Source of the DNA: Scleroderma bovista
Lineage: Eukaryota > Basidiomycota > Agaricomycetes > Boletales > Sclerodermataceae
Direction of reading: 5' to 3'
NCBI GenBank assembly: GCA_037178675.1
Contig: JAYMGJ010000211.1
Coordinates: 1 to 64,000 of the forward strand
DNA length: 64,000 nt
Shown one piece after another: positions 55,490 to 64,000 of the stretch (positions within the stretch are counted from its first letter, which is position 1; every line of letters starts with the position of its first letter). Below the pieces are notes generated by a model. It made no database searches, was not told the origin of the DNA, and saw only the letters and a program-made list of their open reading frames with translations. A program made the translations under genes and the position numbers.

Positions 55490-56275
55490 AGTGTTCCAAA
55501 GGGAAAGTTTTGACGGCTTTGTGAATGTCATGACGTTGATGACTTGTATTACTTTTCCGTTGGCAATCTAGCCCCTCAATTCTGCCTTAACTACCTTTGA
55601 TACCTCGAGGCTTGATCCCATGCGGATAAAAAATACCCGCATCTAATTATTTATTTCTGCCCGGGTCAGTCCAGAAGGATCTGAGCTAGTCCCAGCGTTA
55701 TATCATCCTTACCAAGTAATATACGGTCCGAGGACCATTCCATTCAAATGTTGGATAATTGACACTGTCCATGATGCATTTGACTGGTTGAATGCTGAGG
55801 GGTTGCCTTTTTGTTGGAAGTGACAGCCACATAATTTGTTAGTTCCTCCTTTGGGTCTTCTTGTGGATCCACCACTTGTCGGATTGTAACCACGCAGTCT
55901 ACGGCCGACTGAGTGGCATTTACTGAAGCCCGTCGCCTAAAGAGGGGTACGTCTACTAGTAATAAGCACTTTCAAGCGGCTCTTGCGGCGAAACAGAGTC
56001 AGTATTAAACTTTTAAGTGTAAAAGATGCACGTTTGGCCAAATATTTGCGAATGGCTCAGGAAGTTCCAGCCCGTTGGCATAACTCCAAAAGTGACCGTA
56101 TCATTGCTCTCACCCCACCCCCGAGGCAGTGTCCTCTCTGACCTGTGATTGGCACACTGTTCTGCTCCCAGACACCTTACATAAAAGACTAGATTACCCG
56201 CAATGCAGGCAGTTATCAGTGCTTGTCCATGCTGGTCTGGATGGTGATTATCCTGCGTCTTTACTTTTCTTCGTA
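55490..56275. other. Spacer between membrane genes B and C
   Basis: No gene. It shares with the other spacers a conserved block (AAAAAATACCC... TCTAATTATTTATT... CAGAAGGATCTGAGC) about 150-250 bp after each gene, and a TATA-like ACATAAAAGACTA upstream of the next ATG. Confidence 0.7.
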
Positions 56276-57523
56276 ATGAGCCAAGGGTCCTCTCTCGTCC
56301 TCAACCCCGTCGTATATCTCAACTACCTCAATCATACAGTCGCAGGTGACTATGAGATCACAAGGGATGTGTCTCTGGCTACACTTGGTGTACGTCGTGC
56401 AGCTATGATTCCAGTATCTTACCCAAACTTACCCATCTGATGTACACCGGTTAAGGCCCTGGCCTGGGACATTCTCTCGAGTATCCCGGAAGATTACAGG
56501 TTGATCCAGACGGGGAAGATATCCGCTGTGTTGTTTGCATACTTCCTGGCTAGGTCAGGTGTTTCGTCCGTCTATCGTACTGTTTTCCTGACATTTTCAA
56601 CAGACCATCTGCGCTCACTATGGTAGTTCTGGACGTTATGCTGAAAAGTAGGCGTTTCCTCGTATTCAGAGCACACTTGTCTGATGAGTTGCACTTTTCG
56701 TGCTGTAGCGGGTCCCATCAATAACTGCACTGTTATAGCCATTGTCCTCATGGCGCTGCAAGCAGTCTCGACTGCGGCATCGTCATACCTTTTCCTCAAA
56801 CGTGTCCACGCTGTCTACTACGGAAACAACATAGTCAGGCACTTCTTTAGTTTTATGTGGCTCGTAGGCGTGGGCACCTCCTGTGCAGTGTTTTCTGGGA
56901 CTCTCCACGACTACAGCGAAATTGCTGACACGAAACATTGTCTGCGATATCAACACCAGGCAGAATTGACCATCGCCTATATGGTCCCTGTTATGTTCGA
57001 CAACCTTGTCTATTCTGTGATTTCATACAAGATCATCACCACCCATAGATTGGGGAAGAAATGGTCCTGGAAAGACTTTTGGTGCGGAAAACTTGGGTTC
57101 CCTCATTTCTCTCAGGCTATATTAAGTGGAGGACAACAGTACTATGGGTAAGGAACGGTATTATTCTGGGAGCAATCTAGACGCTCAACATTGATCTGTC
57201 TGCACAGAATGACCAACGCGATCAACACAGCACGGCTCTCGCTCAGCTCACAGACCAACATTTCTCCTACTCTCCAACTACTCCTCTCGAGTCCCGCTGT
57301 GGCGTTGACGAGCGCTATGGCCTGCAAAGTATACCGAGATCTGATCATCGAGTCATTGCTCGACTCAGAAGGGATGAACGGGAAGCCATTGACTGCACTA
57401 AAATTCGCAGATAGACGCCGAGTAGTGAACCAAACGCTCCCAATAAACGCAACCATATCGGTGTCGCCCTATTCTGAGTCTGATGGTGAGCGCGGCTGTA
57501 GTGTTCCAAAGGGAGAGGTTTGA
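56276..57523 (+). CDS. Multi-pass membrane protein, copy C
   Basis: Exons 56276-56389, 56456-56553, 56604-56647, 56709-57147, 57208-57523; 336 residues, no stops. It starts MSQGSSLVLNPVVYLNYLNH. Intron 2 is 50 nt here against 51 nt in A, so it cannot be read through in frame; this confirms that it is a real intron. It has one extra codon before the HFSQAILSGGQQYY block. Hydrophobic profile is as in copy A. Confidence 0.85.
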
Positions 57524-58071
57524 TGGCTTTGCGAATGTCATGACGAGGATTTGACGACCTATATTATTTTTCTGTTAGCAATCCAGCCCCTCAACCCTGT
57601 GTAATACTTCGAGGCTTGAAGCTTGAAGCTTGATCCCATGTGAACAAAAAATACCCAGACATCTAATTATTTATTCCTGCTCGGTCAATCCAGAAGGATC
57701 TGAGCTAGTTCCAGCGTTATACGATCCTTGCTACCAAGTACATACTATGGTCTGAGAACCATTCCATCCAATTATTGGATAACCTACATTGACCATATGT
57801 GAGGCATGTGACTAGTTGAACGGTGGGGGTTGCCTTTTTGTTGGCAGTGCACCACATAATTTGTTCAAGTTCTTCCATCTGGAGTCATCGTTATCGATTA
57901 TCCTTTGCTTCCCGCGGAGTGTAAAGCGTGATTCTCGCCTCCTGCTCTCCGTCCTGTTGTCCTACGTATCTGATAACGTTAACTGAATTTCCCTTCGATT
58001 TGATATCCCTGTTTTTCTTTCTTTCTGTTGCACAGTGTACACGACCGCCAAAAAAGATGCATCGTCGGGTG
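57524..58071. other. Spacer between membrane genes C and D, left part
   Basis: No gene. It contains the conserved spacer block (AAAAAATACCC, TCTAATTATTTATT) and continues as in the other units until an insertion begins near 58072. Confidence 0.7.
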
Positions 58072-58871
58072 AGGCACCCCAACTTTTGCTACAGGTAATA
58101 CCACCACCCCACGGACGAGCAAACACCCGAGGCGAGCGCTTCCACCAGAGCCAGGATCACCAGGGAGGCAATACAGCCGTTGCAAGGTCGGTTACCGTTC
58201 AAGGCCCCCTGAACTCAAATATATGCATCATTCCCTCCGCAGACTATGCCAAAACTGTGACGTCCTATCCCCCCCAGGAACGAGAAGACACAGTTATTGG
58301 AGCGTATACACGCCATTATTGGCAACGAAACTTTTACATTCGACAAGATCAGTTCTTGGTTCGCAAGACACAGAAACCCGGCACATTCCCTACGCAGAAG
58401 GGAATGGTCGCAAAGACACAAGTCCAACCGAGGTACTACGGTTCGCGGATGATGACAGTATCCGTGTGTCCATGTTTCTCTGTGCATAGAGAAGGTGTGG
58501 ATATTGGTGCACGAGAATGTATGCGCTTTGTAGTGTTTCCATCGTTCACTCCAACACAGCTACATCAGCTGCAACAATTGTACAGAAACCGACCAGATTC
58601 TGCCGAAGGTGTCATCACGTTCTGGACAACGCGTTTGAAAGCGGACAGGGAGGGAGTGGGAGCGTGGATAGAATACCAGCGAGAAACAACCAAAGGACAA
58701 CCAGCACGGGCTGCACCTGCAGCTATCGCGTCTGATCACACACCGAGTTTATCACCGACATCACCGACAGATCCGTTTGCGCGGGCCCATCTTCCGATGC
58801 GCGCCAAGTGACCATCAGCAAATAAATCCCCCGAAATGCGGGTTTCTTTCTTACCGTCTGTCGCCGTAAAG
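58072..58871 (+). mobile_element. 0.8-kb insertion with a 250-codon open frame, identity unknown
   Basis: Compared with spacers upstream of copy E and of the sixth unit, about 800 bp are inserted between GTGAGGCA and GTTCTCCCAA. The insertion is open in one frame to a stop at 58811, but has no ATG before about 58400. The translation includes TRHYWQRNFYIRQDQFLVRK and MRFVVFPSFTPTQLHQLQQL, which I do not recognise. A small hairpin (CCCGAAATGCGGG) lies about 20 bp after the stop. It could be a captured gene fragment or part of a transposon. No target duplication is evident. Confidence 0.45.
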
Positions 58872-59138
58872 TTCTCCCAATTCCGATAAGGCTCTTGCGA
58901 ATGGCTTAGGAACGGCCCCTCAGCTACTCAGACATTGGGGCTGTTCGGCGTTGGCACAACTCCAAAGGTAGTGTCCCCTCTGACCTATGATTGACTCACC
59001 CAACGTCCTCAGTCGGTGCTGTGTCACAGTACTACACCCCTTGACATGACACCTTACATATAAAAGACTAAACCCCCGCAATACAGGCAGTTATCAGTGC
59101 TTGTCCGACGATACCCTGCGTCTCTACCTTTCTTCGTA
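58872..59138 (+). promoter_or_regulatory. Promoter region of copy D with TATA box
   Basis: TATAAAAG at 59059-59066 lies 73-80 bp before the ATG. The same ATATAAAAGACTAAA word precedes copy E (61150-61157), and a shorter ATAAAAGACTA precedes A, B and C. Confidence 0.55.
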
Positions 59139-60378
59139 ATGAGCCAAGGATCCTCTCACATCCTCAACCCCGTCGTCCATCTCAACTACCTCAATCATAC
59201 AGTTGCAATCGACTATGAGATCACAAGGGATGTGTCTCTGGCTATACTTGGTGTACGTCGTGCAGCTATGATCCAAGTATCTTACCCAAGCTTACCCATC
59301 TGATGTGCACTGGTAAAGGCCCTGGCCTGGGACATTCTTTCGAGTATCCCGGAAGATTACAGGTTGATCCAGACGGGGAAGATATCCGCTGTGTTGTTAG
59401 CTTATTTTCTGGCTAGGTCAGGTGTTTCGTCCGTCTATCCTAACTATTTTCCTGACGTTTTCAACAGACCATCTGCGCTGACTATGGTAGTTCTGGATGT
59501 CATGCTGAAGAGTAGGCGTTTCCCTGAATTCAGAGCACATTTGGCTGATAGTTGCACCTCTCTGTGCTATAGCGGGTCCTATCAACAACTGCACCGTTAC
59601 AGCCATTGTCCTCATGGCGCTGCAAGCAATCTCGACTGTGGCATCGTCATACCTTTTCCTCAAACGTGTCCACGCTGTCTACTACGGACACAACGTAGTC
59701 AGCCACTTCTTTAGTTTTATGTGGCTCGTCGTTGTGGGCACCTCCTGTGCAGTGTTTCCTGGGACTCTTTACGACTACAGCGAAATTGCTGACACGAAGC
59801 ACTGTCTGCGATACCAAAAACAGGCACAATTGACCATTGCATATGTGACCCCTTTTGTCTTCGACTTCCTTATCTATTCTGCGATTTCATCCAAGATTAG
59901 CTCCACCCATGGATCGGGGAAAAAATGGCGCTGGAAGGACATTTGGCGTGGAAAAGCGCTCCCTCATTTCTCTCAGGCTATATTGAGCGGAGGACAACAG
60001 TATTATTTGTAAGGAACGGTATCATTCTGGTAGCAATGTAGACGCTCAACACTAATCTGTCTGCACAGAATTACCAACTCGATCATCGTAGCACGACTTG
60101 TGTTGGGCTCACAGCCCAACATATCTCCCACTCTCCAACTACTCCTCTCGAGTCCCGCTGTGGCGTTGACGAGTGTTATGGCTTGCCGAGTATACCGAAA
60201 TTTGATCGAGTCATTGCTCGACTCGGAATGGATGGACGGGAAGTCATTAACTGCGCCAAAATTCGCAGATAAACGAATAGTAAACCAGACGCTCCCGACG
60301 AGCGCGACAGTATCGGTGTCGCCCTATTCTGAGTCTGATGTGGAGTGCGGTTGTAGTGTTCCAAAGGGGGAGGTTTGA
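59139..60378 (+). CDS. Multi-pass membrane protein, copy D
   Basis: Exons 59139-59252, 59319-59416, 59468-59511, 59573-60008, 60069-60378; 333 residues. It begins MSQGSSHILNPVVHLNYLNH. Changes cluster in loops, for example TTHRLG becomes STHGSG, and one residue is lost in the tail (RNLIESL). The donor after exon 4 has changed context (TATTATTTGTAAGG), giving Leu instead of Gly at the junction, as in copy E. No lesions seen. Confidence 0.85.
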
Positions 60379-61230
60379 TGCCTTTGTGAATGTTATGACA
60401 AGGATTTTATGACCTTCTCCGTTAGCAATCCAGCCCCTGTCCCGACTACCTATAATATTTCGACGCTTGATCCCATGCGGACAAAAAATACCCAAAAATC
60501 TAATTATTTATTCCTGTTCGGTCAATCCAGAAGGATCTGAGCTAGTCCCAGCGTTATATTATCCTTACTACCAAGTACATATGATCTGAGAACCATTCCA
60601 TCCAATTATTGGATAACCGATGCTGTTCATGAGGCACATGACTGGTTGAATGGTGGGGAGTTACCTTTTTGTTGGCGGTGACAGCGCATAGTTTGTTAGT
60701 TCTTTCATCGTTGGGTCTTCCTCTGGTTCCAGGACTTGTCGGATTGCAAACTTGTGTCATGATCGATCCGCTATCCCTCGTTTTCCGGAGTGTAAAGCAC
60801 GATTCTCGCCCTCCTGCTCTCTGTCCTGTTGCCCTACGTGTCTGATAACTACATTTCCCCTCGATTTGATACCCCTGTGTTTTTCTTTCTGTTCCAGACT
60901 CACGTGCACACGACTACCTAAAAAGGACGCATCGTGGAGTGTGAGGCACCCGAGTCCCAACTCTGACTTAGGCTCTGACCGAATATTTGTGAATGCGGCT
61001 CAGGAACGGCTGCTCACTGGCAGCTACTCAGTTACTGGGGCTGTTCGGCGTTGGTGTAACTTCAAAGGTAGTGTCCCCTCTGGCCTGTGATTGGCTCACC
61101 CAATGTCCTCAGGTGCTGTGTACTAGTACCCTTGACCTGACACCTTACATATAAAAGACTAAATTGCTCGCAATGCAGGCAGTTACCAGTGCTTGTTCGA
61201 CGATATCCTGCGTCTCTACCTTTCCTCGTA
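60379..61230. other. Spacer between membrane genes D and E
   Basis: No gene. It holds the conserved post-gene block (about 60480-60560), then the sequence GTGAGGCACCCGAGTCCC (about 60938), the site where the 0.8-kb insertion occurs upstream of copy D. Confidence 0.7.
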
Positions 61231-62463
61231 ATGAGTCAAGGATCCTCGCCCATCCTCAACCCCGTCGTATATCTCAACTATCTCAATCATACAGTTGCAC
61301 ATGACTATGAGCTCACAAGGGATGTATCCCTGGCCACACTTGGCGTACGTCGTGCAGCTGTAATCCAAGCATCTTACCCATTTGACGTGCACCGGTGAAG
61401 GCCCTGGCCTGGGACATTCTCTCGAGTATCCCAGAAGATTGCAGGTTAATCCAGACAGGGAAGATATCTGCTGTGTTGTTTGCATACTTCCTGGCTAGGT
61501 CAGGTGTTTCGTCCGTCTATCCTAACTGTTTTCCTGACGTTTTCAACAGACCATCTGCGCTCACCATGGTAGTTCTGGACGTCATGCTGAAAAGTAGGTG
61601 CTTCCCCGCATTCAGAGCACACTTGCCTGTTGAGTTGCACTTTTCTCTGTGATATAGCGGGTCCTATCAATAACTGCACCGTTGTAGCCACTGTCCTCAT
61701 GGCGCTGCAAGCAGTCTCGACTGCGGCATCCTCATACCTCTTCCTCAAACGTGTCCATGCTGTTTACTACGGAAACAACATAGTCAAGTACTTCTTTAGT
61801 TTTATGTGGCTCGCCGGCGTGGGCACCTCTTGTGCAATCTTTCCTGGGAATCTCCACGACTACAGCGAAATTGCTGACACGAAACACTGTCTGCGATACC
61901 AAAACCAGGCACAATTGTTCATCACTTATGCGATGCCTGTTGTCTTCGACTTCCTTGTCTATTCTGCGATTTCACACAAGATTCACAAGATTAACACCAC
62001 CCATGGATCGCCGAAGAAATGGTGCTGGAGGGATATTTGGCGTGGAAAAGCGTTCCCTCATTTCTCTCAGGCTATATTAAGCGGAGGACAACAGTACTAT
62101 TTGTAAGGAACAGTATCATTCTGGTAGCAATGTAGACGCTTAACACTGATCTGTCTGCACAGAATTACCAACTGGATTATCATAATACGACTTTCGTTCG
62201 GCCAACAGTCTCCTACGCTCCGCCTCCTCTTCTCGAGTCCTGCTGTGGCGTTGACGGGTGTTATGGCTTGCCGAGTATACCGAAATTTGATCATTGAATC
62301 ATTGCTCGACTTGGAATGGACGAACCGGAAACCACCGACTGCGCCAAAATCCACAGATAGACGAGCAGTAAGACAGACGCTTCCAACGAGCACAGTATCG
62401 GTGTCGCCCTATTCTGAATCTGATGTCGAGCGCGGTTGTAGTGTTCCAAAGGGAGAGGTTTGA
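61231..62463 (+). CDS. Multi-pass membrane protein, copy E
   Basis: Exons 61231-61344, 61401-61498, 61550-61593, 61658-62102, 62163-62463; 333 residues. It begins MSQGSSPILNPVVYLNYLNH. Exon 4 is 9 nt longer than in A because of a small duplication (HKIHKINTTHG). The last exon is shorter in the loop before SPTLRLLFSSPAVALTG. The first exon ends GGC rather than GGT before GTACGT. No stops or splice-site defects seen. Confidence 0.85.
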
Positions 62464-63226
62464 TGGCTTTGTGAATGTCATGACGATGATTTTATGACCT
62501 GTATTACTTCTCCGTTAGCCATCCCCCTCAACTCTGCTTCGATTACTTTTAATATTTCGAGGGTTGATCCCATGTGGACAAAAAATACCCAGAAATCTAA
62601 TTATTTATTCTTGCTCGGTCAATCCAGAAGGATCTGAGCTAATCCCAGCGTTATACTATCCCCAAGTACATATGATCTGAGAACCATTCCATCCAGTTAC
62701 TGGATAACCGACACTGTCCATGAGGGACATGACTGGTTGAACGGTGCGGGGTTGCATTTTTATTGGTGGTGACAACGCAAAATTTGTTAGTTCTTTCATT
62801 GTTGGGTCTTTCTCTGGTTCCAGGGCTTGTCGGATTGCAAACTTGTGTCATGATTGATCTGCTATCTTCGTTGCCCGGAGGTAAAGCACGATTCTAGCCC
62901 TCCTGCTCTCCATCCTGTTGCCCTACATGTCTGATAACTAAATTTCCCCTCGATTTGATATGCCTGTGTTTTTCTTTCTTTCTATTCAACGACTACCAAA
63001 AAAGGATGCATGTGTGAGGCACTGTTCTCCCAATTCTAACCTTATAGGCTCTGACCGAATATTTGTGAATGGCTCAGGAACAGACACTCAGTTCAGTCAC
63101 TATGTCACAGGGGCTGTACGGCGTTGGCACAACTCCAAAGGTAGTGTCCCGTCTGACTGTGATTGGCTCACCCAACGTCCTCAATTGGTGCTGTGTACCA
63201 GTACCACACCCCTTGGCTTACATATA
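62464..63226. repeat. Spacer after copy E and 5' flank of a lost sixth unit
   Basis: 62464-62720 is the standard post-gene spacer. 62860-63226 matches the upstream regions of copies D and E (GAGGCACTGTTCTCCCAA, GGGGCTGTACGGCGTTGG, ACACCCCTTGGCTTACATATA). The match stops inside the TATA-like word, so the next gene has been separated by the Helitron. Confidence 0.75.
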
Positions 63227-64000
63227 CAAGTGCACTACCCTATGGACGGTTTTTATAGTAGTAATGATGGGAATACAATGTTCGCTGTTGTTTGCTCTTC
63301 GTTTGTTTCTGAAAATACTATCAAAGCGTCTTCTCTCCTGCGCACTCGCGAAAGTGCGGTATATAATTGACCATGAGCGAATGGATCGATGCGTAGATCC
63401 AACGCCGCTTTCGAGAGTGTTAAACCTTGACAACCATTGAACGTCGTAGCATAAGCTAGCCGCAGAGGAAATTGTCGACGAAGTACGGTCCAATCTGTAT
63501 GTGTCGGATGGAAGTCAAAGTTGATTCGAGGGATGCAATGAACTTCATTGCTGTTGATTCGTCGCACTTCCACAAACCGTCGATGTAATGCTACGATCTG
63601 TACTCGCGCATTTCGCACCAGCCCTTTCTCGACCGCGAGATTGCGTTGTATAGCGCAGATAGCGTTTGGCTTCAGGTGCAATGTATGTGGTGGGACGTTT
63701 GGATGTGTCATGCTGGCGAGAAACTCAGGTGATTGCTCTATTGGTAGGAGCGTCACGTTGTCCATCTCTTTGAGAGTATCGCAGCTGTGATACATCGCTG
63801 AGAAGAGCACATCAGAGGTAGCTTGTGGGAGAGACAGCAATTTTTCTCACTTTTTTCACCTGCAAGGTGCTCGAGGATGATGTTGTTGAATTCATCCACA
63901 TAAATGTGACGTGGGGATAAGAATGCGGTGGTTAAGCAGTAATAAGCATCAGTGAGGCGCTCAGGAGGGAATAAGAAGTCAACTGCTTCATTGACATTGG
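63227..64000 (-). mobile_element. Helitron, 3' part, runs off the window
   Basis: The helicase reads leftward and ends at 63253, so the 3' end of the element is near 63226, where the gene-family spacer is interrupted. On the minus strand the boundary reads GTGCACTTG then TATATG: a T follows the element, as in Helitron insertion at AT. The end CTTG is not the classical CTRR, so the exact terminus is uncertain. A weak ACTAC/GTAGT hairpin lies just inside. Confidence 0.6.
63253..64000 (-). pseudogene. Helitron Pif1-like helicase, C-terminal part (partial, probably frameshifted)
   Basis: From the window edge: ERLTDAYYCLTTAFLSPRHI, then HIYVDEFNNIILEHLAG, a short A-rich disruption near 63840-63860 with a frame change, then 195 codons to TAA-side end at 63253 including NVPPHTLHLKPNAICAIQRN, LRLAYATTFNGCQGLTLSKA and GQLYTALSRVRRREDALIVF. 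The last two blocks are the conserved helicase motifs V and VI region (TFNGCQG, YTALSRV) of Pif1/Helitron helicases, which unwind DNA during rolling-circle transposition. The N-terminal replication initiator domain would lie outside the window. The frame change may be a lesion or a short intron. Confidence 0.85.

Overview
The window looks like a fungal nuclear genome, most likely a mushroom-forming basidiomycete (Agaricomycetes). The evidence is genes with many short GT-AG introns (about 50-60 nt), a phytase-type histidine acid phosphatase, a class I hydrophobin start, clustered multi-pass membrane genes, a P-loop GTPase-like gene, and Ty3/gypsy, Copia, hAT, PIF/Harbinger, MULE-like and Helitron sequences of types common in mushrooms. 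No bacterial gene organisation, rRNA, tRNA or CRISPR was seen. The species cannot be named from the sequence alone.

Positions 1-35,100 are a transposon and satellite graveyard. In order: a MULE-like element with 0.36-kb terminal inverted repeats (1161-3932); a PIF/Harbinger transposase remnant (4796-5134); a hAT end and a gypsy Gag fragment (5290-6469); a non-autonomous Copia-like LTR element (6515-10587); two satellite blocks (10840-13419); a nearly intact minus-strand chromodomain gypsy element, Gypsy-1 (13420-19710), inserted in the second satellite; a decayed hAT element split by two solo LTRs (20069-24745); a plus-strand gypsy element, Gypsy-2, with target-site duplication (25894-33284) and a decayed antisense gene near its 3' end; and another satellite (33300-34010). 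Almost every difference between LTR partners is a CpG transition, and several premature stops are TGA where CGA would fit, so CpG-directed mutation is silencing these elements.

Positions 35,102-48,332 hold host-type genes. The minus-strand GTPase-like gene (38792-35102) contains the most unusual feature of the window: an 81-bp tandem array in which every unit reads, on the gene strand, as a complete 78-nt GT-AG intron, with copies differing mainly in the 3 nt between one AG and the next GT. The same AG-NNN-GT arrangement continues into unrelated flanking sequence, suggesting a chain of 3-nt micro-exons. Next come a Pro/Ser-rich decayed gene fused to an antisense hydrophobin first-exon fragment, an unknown gene, a complete seven-exon phytase-like gene (43344-45134), and a convergent five-exon gene resembling stonustoxin-family proteins (48332-45666).

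Positions 49,426-63,226 are a tandem family of five-exon membrane protein genes: four intact copies (A, C, D, E), one pseudogene (B), and the 5' flank of a sixth unit, cut by a Helitron whose helicase gene runs off the right edge. A partial duplication of the phytase/stonustoxin-like segment lies between copies A and B, showing that the block grew by segmental duplication followed by deletion.
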